A stretch of DNA of 32,625 nt. Source: a bacterium (GTDB lineage: Bacteria; Krumholzibacteriota; Krumholzibacteriia; LZORAL124-64-63). The notes beneath the pieces were generated by a model. That model searched no databases, was not told the origin of the DNA, and saw only the letters and a program-made list of their open reading frames with translations. Position 1 is the first letter of the stretch, and every line of letters starts with the position of its first letter. The position numbers and the translations under genes were made by a program. The stretch is from the NCBI GenBank assembly GCA_018829565.1, contig JAHJTW010000137.1, positions 1 through 32,625 on the forward strand, read 5' to 3'. Shown here one piece after another: positions 14,156 through 21,700 of this stretch.

Positions 14156-14395
14156 TCATAGGTCCAGGGCCAGAGCTCGCTCCAGCGGACCTGGCGACCG
14201 AGCCAAGATAACGCCCCCTTCGGCGCGGATGGGGTTTTGACTAGGGACACCCTTGAAGACCAGGGAATCCCTCAGGGCCGGCACCTGGCCGACGCCGGCC
14301 AGGATCCACGAGAGCAGATAATCCCGCTCGAGGACCTCCCACGGCAGGCCGAGGTCCCTTCGGGCTTCCTGAAGCCGGGTGCGCAAGGGTTTCAT
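14156..14395 (-). pseudogene. AbiEii toxin, N-terminal fragment cut by a dispersed repeat
   Basis: ATG 14395 overlaps the antitoxin stop (ATGA), the usual AbiEi-AbiEii arrangement. Residues 1-49 (TRLQEARRDLGLPWEVLERD, YLLSWILAGVG, DSLVFKG) match the start of AbiEii/AbiGii nucleotidyltransferase toxins, which continue with a GGTxL motif that begins the catalytic site. Here the match ends exactly at FKG, where repeat copy 3 begins on the minus strand (GGTGTCCC); 30 unrelated residues follow before a TGA. Full toxins are about 250-300 residues, so the catalytic GT...DxD region is absent and the toxin must be inactive. AbiE toxins arrest growth on phage infection, counteracted by AbiEi, in a type IV system. 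Confidence 0.8.
14198..14252 (+). repeat. Dispersed 55-bp repeat, copy 3, inside the AbiEii gene
   Basis: CCGAGCC ... GGGACACCC, about 49 of 55 bases identical to copy 1 and on the same strand. The hairpin CGCC-N6-GGCG is kept although loop bases differ. Its right edge coincides with loss of AbiEii homology. Confidence 0.8.
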
Positions 14396-15231
14396 GTCAC
14401 GATCCTCCCGGGCAGATTGACCTGGATCATCCAGCGCCCATCGCAAGGACCCCGTCGTTCACCGGTGGGATCCAGGGTCCGGTATCCCGCGACCGGCAAG
14501 GACAGGAGCCGTTCGAGGTGTGGGGACGCCAACCCCAGATGCTCGAGCACCCAGCCGAGCCTCTTCGCCGTAGCCCCATCGAGCCGGAGGGCGTAGTCGA
14601 TGATCCGGTCCAGATCCAGGTCGTCCAGTCGGACCTGGAACGCCTGCAGGACTTCGGCGAAGTCCCCGCAGAACTGCGGCTTCGACAGGCCGTCGATCAG
14701 CGTGCGTTCAGGATCGGTCACCGTCACGCGGGCTTCGCCGATCCAGACCTGCCGGGTGCCGAAGAACCGCTTGGAGTCGACCCCCACGAAGGTGAAGTCC
14801 ACGCCTCCGGCGGAGAATCCCTCGCCTCCACCCGAACGCCCGGCAGCCCTCTTCCGGGGCGTGGACGCGGCCGTCGTCGTCAGGACATACACCCTGCGGG
14901 GTACCTGCTGCGTCAGCCCATGGAAATGCATCGCCGACCAGTGCGACACGGCCGCCGGCTGGACCAGGGCCATGGCAATCTCGAACTCGTGGATAGGGGC
15001 CACGCCGGGAACCCCTGCGGTCAGGGCGTAGAGCCCTCGCCGAAGCGGGACGATCCAGCCGTCGCGCCGCAGATGGTGCAGGGCCTCCAGCAGGTAATCG
15101 TCCTTCAGGCCGACCTGCGGGGCCGATTCCCGGGCCTGCGCCGTGGTGAAGATGCGGTTGCCCTGGCTGGCCAGGAGCCGGACCAGATCGACTCCGACGG
15201 CAGACCTCTTTTGCTTTCTTTCGGTATTCAT
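14392..15231 (-). CDS. AbiEi antitoxin / transcriptional autoregulator (type IV toxin-antitoxin)
   Basis: 279 residues from ATG 15231. The N-terminal winged helix (VRLLASQGNRIFTTAQARE, DDYLLEALHHLRRDG, WIVPLRRGLYAL) and the following domain (FEIAMALVQPAAVSHWSAMH, VYVLTT, TDPERTLIDGLSKPQFCGDF) match AbiEi antitoxins, where the N-terminal part represses the operon and the C-terminal part neutralises the AbiEii nucleotidyltransferase. An additional Gly/Arg-rich linker lies at about residues 120-138. A perfect palindrome abuts the start codon (15231-15245), and a promoter with a related half-site lies just upstream, fitting negative autoregulation. The toxin partner is truncated, so this antitoxin is an orphan. 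Start at 15231 is preferred over 15270 because the operator would otherwise be coding. Confidence 0.85.
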   Translation of the reverse strand: MNTERKQKRSAVGVDLVRLLASQGNRIFTTAQARESAPQVGLKDDYLLEALHHLRRDGWIVPLRRGLYALTAGVPGVAPIHEFEIAMALVQPAAVSHWSAMHFHGLTQQVPRRVYVLTTTAASTPRKRAAGRSGGGEGFSAGGVDFTFVGVDSKRFFGTRQVWIGEARVTVTDPERTLIDGLSKPQFCGDFAEVLQAFQVRLDDLDLDRIIDYALRLDGATAKRLGWVLEHLGLASPHLERLLSLPVAGYRTLDPTGERRGPCDGRWMIQVNLPGRIVT

Positions 15232-15245
15232 TGGATATAATCCAA
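15231..15245. promoter_or_regulatory. Candidate AbiEi operator
   Basis: TTGGAT-ATA-ATCCAA is a perfect inverted repeat abutting the antitoxin start codon. The half-site TTGGAT recurs at 15293-15298 next to the -35 element. AbiEi proteins are known to repress by binding paired inverted repeats near their promoter. Confidence 0.55.
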
Positions 15246-15277
15246 GTTTTGCCTGTTCTCTACAAACCACTGTTGAT

Positions 15278-15306
15278 ACAATATGGCAATCATTGGATTA
15301 TGTCAA
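15278..15306 (-). promoter_or_regulatory. Predicted abiE promoter
   Basis: On the minus strand TTGACA (15306-15301), a 17-base spacer and TATTGT (15283-15278). It lies between the truncated recombinase and abiEi, within about 20 bases of the recombinase stop codon. Confidence 0.55.
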
Positions 15307-15324
15307 ATATATGACTGTCGATTT

Positions 15325-16113
15325 CTACAAGGAGGCCCACCTGTAGGTCAGGCGGCCGATGTACAGGACGTTGTTCAGCAGGCTGTGGAGGCTGTGCTTG
15401 TTGAACGGCGCGCCGCCGGACTCGCGGCCCTTCTTGTTGGTCCACTGCTTGTTGGTCCAGCCGCGCGCATCGAGTTCCTTGATCGTCGCGATCAGGGATT
15501 GATGGTCCAGGTAGAGCTCGTAGATCGCGCGCACCCGGATCGCCTCGTCCTCGTTCACCATCAACCGCCCCCCGCGGGGATCGACGTCGTAGCCGAGGAT
15601 CGGCCGGCCGCCGGACCACTTCCCCTTGCGGCGGGCCGCGGCGATCTTGTCGCGGGTCCGCTCGGAGATGATCTCTCGCTCGAATTGCGCGAACGAAAGC
15701 AGGATGTTCAGGGTCAGCCGCCCCATCGAACTGGTCGTGTTGAACTGCTGGGTCACCGACACGAACGAGACGCCGCGCCGTTCGAGGGACTCCATGATCT
15801 GGGTGAAGTCCAGGAGGCTGCGCGACAGCCGGTCGACCTTGTAGACGACGACGCAGTCGATGTGTCCAGCCTCGACGTCGGCCATGAGGCGCTTGAACGC
15901 GGGGCGTTCCATGTTGCCACCCGTATAGCCGCCGTCGTCATACCGGTCGGGCAGGCAGACCCACCCCTCGCTTTTCTGGCTGGCGATGAAGGCCTCGCCG
16001 GCCTCGCGCTGGGCGTCGAGGCTGTTGAACTCCTGCTCGAGCCCTTCCTCGGTGCTCTTGCGGGTATAGACGGCGCACCGGATGGTCGGCGCCTCGACCC
16101 GCTTACCGGCCAT
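15325..16113 (-). CDS. Large serine recombinase, C-terminally truncated
   Basis: 262 residues from ATG 16113. The resolvase domain shows AVYTRKST with the nucleophilic S20, EEGLEQEFNSLDAQREAGEA, and YDDGGYTGGNMERPAFKRLM, VYKVDRLSRSLLDF, then RLTLNILLSFAQFEREIISE, RTRDKIAAARRKGKW, and the start of the recombinase domain (AIRVRAIYELYLD, NVLYIGRLTYR). Large serine integrases catalyse site-specific integration or excision and are usually 450-600 residues, with a zinc ribbon and coiled coil. Here homology ends at LTYR, a few codons before a TAG, and the AbiE promoter starts immediately after. The enzyme keeps its catalytic domain but has lost most DNA-recognition parts, so it is probably inactive for integration. 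It overlaps the upstream DUF2924 gene by 11 bases. Confidence 0.88.
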   Translation of the reverse strand: MAGKRVEAPTIRCAVYTRKSTEEGLEQEFNSLDAQREAGEAFIASQKSEGWVCLPDRYDDGGYTGGNMERPAFKRLMADVEAGHIDCVVVYKVDRLSRSLLDFTQIMESLERRGVSFVSVTQQFNTTSSMGRLTLNILLSFAQFEREIISERTRDKIAAARRKGKWSGGRPILGYDVDPRGGRLMVNEDEAIRVRAIYELYLDHQSLIATIKELDARGWTNKQWTNKKGRESGGAPFNKHSLHSLLNNVLYIGRLTYRWASL

Positions 16114-16603
16114 CAGCGGACTCCCTCTGGCCCAAACGGAAGAACCCGTAGCCGTTCCAGTGGGTGCCGGTGACCTTCTTGGCCACGGCGCTCAAGGTCC
16201 GGTAGACCTCGCCCTCGTACTCGAACCCCCGCGGCAAGACCCGCACTTCGACGGTCCGGTTCTTGTACCGTCGCGTGATAATCGCGCCGGGCATCGGCAG
16301 GCGGTCATCCTGGGGGAACTCGAGAGGCGTGGGGGCGGTCCCGCTGCCAGGCGCGACCGGGCGCGGCCGGGGCGCGGTCAGGCGGACGTCGGACTCGGTG
16401 GCCAGGTCCCTCGCTCGACGTTTCGCGCGTTCGGACAGGCCGCCTTCCTGGTTTACCTGGAGCCGCCAGACGATGCGGCGGATAAGGTACTCCTTGTGCC
16501 GGGACGTCGTATCCTCGCCGAAGACCTGGGCGTACTTCCGCCGCAGTTCCGGAACCGTCATGCGCTTCAGCGCGGTGATCTCTTTGCCGATGTTCAGCGC
16601 CAT
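16103..16603 (-). CDS. DUF2924 family protein
   Basis: 166 residues from ATG 16603, with GAGGAG 8 bases upstream. The text (MTVPELRRKYAQVFGE, HKEYLIRRIVWRLQ, LPMPGAIITRRYKNR, VEVRVLPRGFEYEGEVYRTL, AVAKKVTGTHWNGYGFF) matches DUF2924, a family commonly found directly before serine recombinases in mobile elements. The C-terminal part resembles the RAMA-like or HNH-neighbour fold often encoded on mobile DNA; the function is unproven but may assist recombination or DNA binding. It lies between a small protein and the recombinase, all three tightly packed, so it is probably one operon and marks this as element cargo. Confidence 0.85.
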   Translation of the reverse strand: MALNIGKEITALKRMTVPELRRKYAQVFGEDTTSRHKEYLIRRIVWRLQVNQEGGLSERAKRRARDLATESDVRLTAPRPRPVAPGSGTAPTPLEFPQDDRLPMPGAIITRRYKNRTVEVRVLPRGFEYEGEVYRTLSAVAKKVTGTHWNGYGFFRLGQRESADGR

Positions 16604-16616
16604 GGTGCATCTCCTC

Positions 16617-16829
16617 TCATGATCTCGGTTGAGCTAACCAGGACACATGAGGGTCGCCGGGCGCGGACACATCAAGGGCTTTCTGGTCGGGGGATACGGG
16701 TGCGGAGTCGCATGCTGCAGTTCCACTTACGCATGCATCGCGGAAGCGCAGCAGGCCGCGGCCGAGGATGCCGGCGATCGCCTGGCGGCGCTGGATCGGG
16801 GTCAGGATTTCAGCAGCCGTTTTCGGCAT
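16617..16829 (-). CDS. Small protein of the recombinase-DUF2924 cassette
   Basis: 70 residues from ATG 16829, with CGGAG about 8 bases upstream. The N-terminal half (TAAEILTPIQRRQAIAGILG and then RGLLRFRD) is helical and basic. Short proteins with an ILGRGLLR-like motif at this place before DUF2924 and a serine recombinase are familiar from similar elements, but no function is known. The C-terminal half is less convincing. The gene ends 13 bases before the DUF2924 start, overlapping its ribosome binding region, so co-translation is likely. Confidence 0.6.
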   Translation of the reverse strand: MPKTAAEILTPIQRRQAIAGILGRGLLRFRDACVSGTAACDSAPVSPDQKALDVSAPGDPHVSWLAQPRS

Positions 16830-17008
16830 GGGTCGTCTCCGGGTTGCGGTCACACCTCTGGTGTATACCTACCCGGTGACGACTAGATGTGTCGCTCCAG
16901 CCGTAGCGACGCTGAGCTTCTCAACGATTGGACGGGGAGTTCGACAGTTGCGGAAATCTCATTCGGATATCGAACATCCGAGGGGCATCGTGGCGAAGCC
17001 GTGGTTCT

Positions 17009-17761
17009 CTATTCTCGTCGCCCACCAATACCTGCTTTGGAGACGAGCCTACTCAGATTGTCACGAATGTGCTGACGCACTTCCAGCGAGTCCACCTGCC
17101 AGATGCCCCCTAGTGCACGCTCCGCTTGTTCAACATTCCAGGGGAATAGGGGCTCACTACCACTTCTCGTAAAGGGACCGTCAGTCTCCGTCAATATACG
17201 GTCAATAGGGATCAATTCGACGAGTTTCCGTCCCTTCTCGCCCTTCAGCATCGCAGGCCCCACACTGAACCAGCACCCCAACGATATGGCGCGCTGCAGT
17301 TCCCGCGTTGTCCCAGAGAACCAGTGAAGCACTGGTGTGCTTGAGCCCGCATGGCGCTCAAGCTCGTCGAGCGTCTCATTGGCCGCTCCCCTCGAGTGAA
17401 TGCTCATAACGCGCCCTCCGTCGCGCGCTACCGCTTCGAGGATTGTCCGGAAGATATCGATCTGCAGTGGGAGTGATTCTCGATGCCGCGGCGATCCATC
17501 GAGCCCGATTTCACCGACGAACTTAGCTGCCGGTAGGAGATCGATGAACTGCTCTATTTCGCTTGCCCGTTCAAGCACCAGCTCGGGATGGAGCCCCAGT
17601 CCCATCGGAACCTGCGGTGAACCGGCGATGACTTGCTTGGTTCCGTTCCAGGCCAGCGGGGTAGTTGTAACGGCCAAGACGTAGCATTCCCTACGCACGG
17701 CCTCGGCGACAATCGCTCGCGGGTCGGGGTACAGATCGACATGGCAATGCAGATCGATCAC
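17009..17761 (-). CDS. qatD: QatD, TatD-like metal-dependent hydrolase of the Qat anti-phage system
   Basis: 250 residues from GTG 17761, whose GTGA overlaps the qatC stop. TatD-type metal-site motifs are all visible in order: DLHCHVD near the N-terminus, GLHPE, GEIGLDG, SIHSRG, LHWFSG and TETDGPF. TatD proteins are divalent-metal phosphoesterases, often DNases, with an amidohydrolase-like barrel. In Qat systems this member is required for phage defence together with the KAP ATPase, QatB and the QueC-like QatC. The mechanism is not settled, but a nuclease step or release of a modified base is plausible. It is the last gene of the operon; the next gene in the same direction starts 179 bases on and is unrelated. 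Intact by length and motifs. Confidence 0.93.
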   Translation of the reverse strand: MIDLHCHVDLYPDPRAIVAEAVRRECYVLAVTTTPLAWNGTKQVIAGSPQVPMGLGLHPELVLERASEIEQFIDLLPAAKFVGEIGLDGSPRHRESLPLQIDIFRTILEAVARDGGRVMSIHSRGAANETLDELERHAGSSTPVLHWFSGTTRELQRAISLGCWFSVGPAMLKGEKGRKLVELIPIDRILTETDGPFTRSGSEPLFPWNVEQAERALGGIWQVDSLEVRQHIRDNLSRLVSKAGIGGRRE

Positions 17762-19029
17762 AGGACCCCCGAGCTCTCAAGCAAGCTCCGCGCTTCATCG
17801 ATACCGCGACCGACGGTCTCCATGAACGGTGCCGGATTGCCGAGTTCTGCGTAACTGATCGCCCCGGATGCCCAACGCTCAACACCCTCAGCCTGAACAC
17901 GCAAGCACGCCATAGCCAGCGAGCGAACGTCATCGAAATCGCGCTGGGTATTCAAATCTGCGAATTCGTAGGCTGTCCCATCAGGCTGTCCCCACCTTCG
18001 AATCGCTGCGCGCCGGACCATGCACGGGACACACCGCCCACAATGCTTGTAGCCGTAGCGTCCGAACCTCCCGCAGCTCGTGGACTGGCTTGCGAGGGTC
18101 TGAAGAAGGTCCTGACGGCGACATTCCACAAGCAGTTCGCCCTTCGTACGAAACTGGTACGGATTTACGACCTCCACATTCAGCCCCACTGCTGCCCAGA
18201 TGCCCTGTATCTGTTGAATAAAGTACGGGTGGGTTGTTCGCGTACTCAGACTACCAATCCGGAGGTTGGTCAACGGTACATTCATGCTGATGAACCCGTT
18301 CTCCGGCACAACGAGCTGGACAGAAGTCGGTGCTTCTGCGCCAAGTGCAGAAGCCGCGAGCAGGCCGAAAGCAAGGAAGATGATGGAGCGCGCCCTCTGG
18401 GAACGCTCGGCCGCACCAGGTGGGCGCGCAGCGTGCGAGAGTTGAAGATGAGTCAGGCCAGAGCCGATCGTGGCCGCGAAAACACGTTGTCGATGACAGT
18501 CTCCTCTTGTCCGCTGGCTAACGAAAATGGGTGTTCTTCCCTGGTCGACCAGGTCGATCGCCCCAACCAGGCTGTCCATGCCTCCAGATAGTAAGCAGAC
18601 AGTGTCGCCTGACGGCCGCCTCTGACCACGTCGTCTCCGCTTCGCTATTAGGGGAGGAGTCGGACCACCACTCTCGAATTCGATGTTCCATGTGTCCCCA
18701 GAAAGAAAACCAAGAGCTTTCCCGATAGCATCGGCATGCGGTCTCCAGGTCAACGGCGATTGCACGGCCACACTTAAATCAATCTGGCGAGTCCAGCCAT
18801 CCGCGCTTCCTTTGCGCAGGCATCCATGGTCTGCTGCTATCACGGCCAAGGCGATAGATAGAAAGTCCCACGACACGGGATCGACTTTGAGTCCCAATCG
18901 GCGAACTTCGATAGGTATCGCTGACCCAATCCGGCCGATCTTGCCCGACGAAGGAGCCGTGTACATCGCAAAAGCGATCCCCTCGGCATCATTCAGCTCA
19001 GTAGGGGTCTGAGAGCATACGATCCTCAC
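17758..19029 (-). CDS. qatC: QatC, QueC-like ATP pyrophosphatase of the Qat system
   Basis: 423 residues from GTG 19029 (GTGA overlap with the qatB stop). The ATP-pyrophosphatase loop LSGGMDS lies at 148-153, and a zinc site at C319, C330, C333 and C336 (C-x10-C-x2-C-x2-C) matches the layout of QueC, the enzyme that converts 7-carboxy-7-deazaguanine to preQ0. An N-terminal 140-residue region not found in housekeeping QueC is present, as is usual for QatC. It suggests that a nitrile-forming or adenylating reaction on a protein or base is used in defence. No other queuosine-pathway gene is nearby, so the defence reading is strongly preferred over tRNA modification. Confidence 0.94.
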   Translation of the reverse strand: MRIVCSQTPTELNDAEGIAFAMYTAPSSGKIGRIGSAIPIEVRRLGLKVDPVSWDFLSIALAVIAADHGCLRKGSADGWTRQIDLSVAVQSPLTWRPHADAIGKALGFLSGDTWNIEFESGGPTPPLIAKRRRRGQRRPSGDTVCLLSGGMDSLVGAIDLVDQGRTPIFVSQRTRGDCHRQRVFAATIGSGLTHLQLSHAARPPGAAERSQRARSIIFLAFGLLAASALGAEAPTSVQLVVPENGFISMNVPLTNLRIGSLSTRTTHPYFIQQIQGIWAAVGLNVEVVNPYQFRTKGELLVECRRQDLLQTLASQSTSCGRFGRYGYKHCGRCVPCMVRRAAIRRWGQPDGTAYEFADLNTQRDFDDVRSLAMACLRVQAEGVERWASGAISYAELGNPAPFMETVGRGIDEARSLLESSGVL

Positions 19030-19841
19030 TCAACATACTCCTCGAACACCGTGAAGGTCTCTTGGATGACCCTGCTCGTAAGCGTAGTGGCGACAGAGCC
19101 ATTCGCCGGACGCCCCGTCTGTCGCTGTGCCCGGAATGCGGCTGACACCACCTCTTCAACGTACTCCCGAATCTCTCTCATCCGATCACTAGCAGAAGCC
19201 GGGCTAGGAGCGTTCTCCAATATCGACTTGCCCACGTCGAGATCGATTCGCTGCACGATTTCGTATACGATGTGACGCTCAAGAACCCACTCGATTTGCT
19301 GCTCAGTTAGCGAGGAAACGTCTACGTTGGGGTCGTTGGCCAGGAGATCGGACAAAGCCGCGTTTATCGCCCTCTGGCTCGACTCCGCATCTTGAGTACC
19401 ATCGCTTGGGCTGACAAATCTGGAGATCCTGTCGATAATCTCCCTAGCCGAGCGGCCCGCTAGGCCAGCCGCATCGAATCCAAGTCGCGCAGGGTCCAAT
19501 GTACCTGCGCTGAGCCTGCCGAGGGTATCAAAGAGAACGCCGGAACGATTGGCCGCGCCACCCATTCTCCTGGCTGCGCTTCGCGACCCACCCAAGCCCT
19601 TGCTCGCATAGCTTGCTATGCCACGGCGCATCGATGAGCGATCACCAGAGCGAGCATAATCCCCAAGTCCCCGCCTTGCAGTGCCAAACCTCGCTCTCGG
19701 AGCGAGAGGCCCAGGAGCGAGAGACCCTGGAGCCAACTGATCCTGGTTGGCCACCGGGTCAGAGGTGCCTGCCTCCGGCACCCATGGCGGGACCAACGGC
19801 ACCCCGCTTCCAGGGCCGGAACTGGACGCGGATGTTCCCAT
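19026..19841 (-). CDS. qatB: QatB, defence-specific protein of the Qat system
   Basis: 271 residues from ATG 19841, sharing one base with the qatA stop (TGATG). The N-terminus MGTSASSSGPGSGVPLVPPW is the characteristic low-complexity Gly/Ser/Pro start of QatB proteins. It is followed by a region rich in Arg/Ala/Gly (ARFGTARRGLGDYAR, SKGLGGSRSAARRM) and then a helical C-terminal half (EIIDRISRFVSPSDGTQDAE, INAALSDLLAN, FTVFEEYVE). No enzymatic motif is visible. The exposed Gly-rich N-terminus is a plausible target for modification by the QueC-like partner, which is inference. Position and sequence fix the identity. Confidence 0.9.
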   Translation of the reverse strand: MGTSASSSGPGSGVPLVPPWVPEAGTSDPVANQDQLAPGSLAPGPLAPRARFGTARRGLGDYARSGDRSSMRRGIASYASKGLGGSRSAARRMGGAANRSGVLFDTLGRLSAGTLDPARLGFDAAGLAGRSAREIIDRISRFVSPSDGTQDAESSQRAINAALSDLLANDPNVDVSSLTEQQIEWVLERHIVYEIVQRIDLDVGKSILENAPSPASASDRMREIREYVEEVVSAAFRAQRQTGRPANGSVATTLTSRVIQETFTVFEEYVE

Positions 19842-21700
19842 CAAACTTCCTTCTTCGCGAGCCCCTTGATTGCTCTCTTGACCGGCTCAGATGCCTCTGG
19901 GCTCTTTACCCACACATCGAGCGCATCTCGAGCCCAATCCTTGTCACCGAGCAGGGGAATGATTGCGGCCGTCAGTCGCGACGGACTGAGCTGCGTCAAA
20001 AATTTCCCGAAAGCCGTAGCCATCTCTGGTGCTGCTTCGATGAGCGCAAGGAACGCCCACAGCACGTTCGGCTTGCCCCAGGATTGCTCCTGCCGGGCGC
20101 GGACCATCAGGCGCTCCACCATGAGCGCATGGTCCCTCCCAGGCAGTGTGCGCAGCGGCTCGGTAAACGTCGACGTGGCGGAGGTCAGTTTCAGAAGTCC
20201 CTCTAGCAATTCAAGCGCGGACGTGGACATCTGGTCGGCCGCGGTAACGATGGGGAGCGATTCTCGACTCACATACATAACGGACCGAAGATCAAGGTCT
20301 CCAAGTGCCGGATCGAGGGCTAGCCAGTCCTTCACGAACGGCGTATCCCAATCGCGCTCAAGCCCGGTAATGGCTTCCCCTGAGCGCGCCTGACGCTCCC
20401 ACTCCCCGAGAAACGCAGGGCGTCCTTCATCACCGTCGTTCACGGCCTTAACCAAGCGCTGGTAAGCCGACTCGGTAGCACACCGCTCAAAGAGCAGCAC
20501 CTTTGCAAGGGTCGACTCGTCGACAGCCACACCCTGTGACTTTGCTACTGCCAGCCGAATCCAAAGAGTATTGAGAAACCGTTTGATCAGTCGCGGATTC
20601 CCATTGATTTGTTGGGCCGTCGTCATCAACGGTGCAAGGCGATCGGCAAGCTCCAAATTCGCCCGGACCTCCGCACCGATGTCCGGAACAAGCTCGGTCA
20701 TAAAGGCCAAATCGACGCGTTTGCCTGACCAGGATGAAGACAGGCGCGCGCAGACTTTGGAGCGGATGTCCTCTATTTGCGTATCGCCCAGCCCCGCCTT
20801 GAAGAGATAGAGCAGCATCAGGTAGGCGCGAACCTCCTGGGTGCCCAAGGGCGGTACGCGAAGCGGAACCTGGATGAGCTTGTCGAAGTAATTCGTGACC
20901 AGGTCGTCGTCGAGCGCCACACCCTTGAAGTGAACGCGCACAGCCTGACGGATCATCTTGTCATCCGCCGCAATCACGAATGCCGTTTGCGGTAGGAACA
21001 AGAACAATCGCACGGCTTCCAGCGTGGAGATTGCAGTAGCGGGAAGGCATCGATCGAGGTCGTCGATAAAAACAACCAACGTCGTGTTCATCGCCTTAAG
21101 GGTCTCCTCGAACTGTTCACGCAGCGCATGAATCTGTTGAGGCGGCGTCTCCTTCGTGGCCGGCTTGACCGAGCCGGCCACGGCCGTTGCGGCCTCTTTG
21201 CCCGATTTCTCGAGGGTGTCGACATCCGCCTTGGTAACGTCGCCGTCGGTCACTCCTTGAATCGCAGTCCAGGCCGCTCCCAGAAGTCCGACCGGGGGCA
21301 ATCCTGCTGCTATAGCCGCGACTGAGCCGGCGGTGAGTCCTGCTACGCGAAACCAGTTGACGCGGGCCAGGATCTTCCTCGCCTTGGCCAGGGCGGTCTG
21401 GTTGTCTGCGGCCTTCTCGACCAACTTAGTAGCGATCTCTTCCAGCAAAGCGGCGCGCGCATCATCGTAGCCCTGGTAAAGCCACGCATTGAAATTTACG
21501 AATAGGTATCTGTTGTTCTCATCGCGTGCCTTTAATGCGTCCGAGATGAGGTTCAACATCGAAGACTTGCCAACACCCCAACCACCCGAAACACCCATCG
21601 AGAGCGGCGAGCCATTCGCTTGAATGATAAGTTCCGCAGCAGTCTCGGCTACGCATCGAAAGTTGAGATAGTCCACTCTCGTATCGTTATCGGACCACAC
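19841..21700 (-). CDS. qatA: QatA, KAP-family P-loop ATPase of the Qat system
   Basis: 619 residues from GTG 21700, with AAGGAGG 5 bases upstream. Walker A GGWGVGKSS (39-47) and the KAP signature VVFIDDLDRC (209-218) are intact. A hydrophobic segment at about 122-144 (LTAGSVAAIAAGLPPVGLLG) is the membrane-type insertion typical of KAP NTPases. Later parts include AFVIAADDKMIRQAV and NPRLIKRFLNTLWIR. KAP ATPases couple ATP hydrolysis to membrane-linked assemblies; in Qat this is the first gene and probably the sensor or engine. The operon order A-B-C-D and the overlapping junctions are canonical. A hairpin lies in the leader (21736-21773). Confidence 0.94.
   Translation of the reverse strand: MWSDNDTRVDYLNFRCVAETAAELIIQANGSPLSMGVSGGWGVGKSSMLNLISDALKARDENNRYLFVNFNAWLYQGYDDARAALLEEIATKLVEKAADNQTALAKARKILARVNWFRVAGLTAGSVAAIAAGLPPVGLLGAAWTAIQGVTDGDVTKADVDTLEKSGKEAATAVAGSVKPATKETPPQQIHALREQFEETLKAMNTTLVVFIDDLDRCLPATAISTLEAVRLFLFLPQTAFVIAADDKMIRQAVRVHFKGVALDDDLVTNYFDKLIQVPLRVPPLGTQEVRAYLMLLYLFKAGLGDTQIEDIRSKVCARLSSSWSGKRVDLAFMTELVPDIGAEVRANLELADRLAPLMTTAQQINGNPRLIKRFLNTLWIRLAVAKSQGVAVDESTLAKVLLFERCATESAYQRLVKAVNDGDEGRPAFLGEWERQARSGEAITGLERDWDTPFVKDWLALDPALGDLDLRSVMYVSRESLPIVTAADQMSTSALELLEGLLKLTSATSTFTEPLRTLPGRDHALMVERLMVRARQEQSWGKPNVLWAFLALIEAAPEMATAFGKFLTQLSPSRLTAAIIPLLGDKDWARDALDVWVKSPEASEPVKRAIKGLAKKEV

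Noticed and set aside
17758-19029. QueC for queuosine biosynthesis
   Set aside because: The protein is much longer than housekeeping QueC, no other queuosine gene is nearby, and the gene overlaps qatB and qatD.
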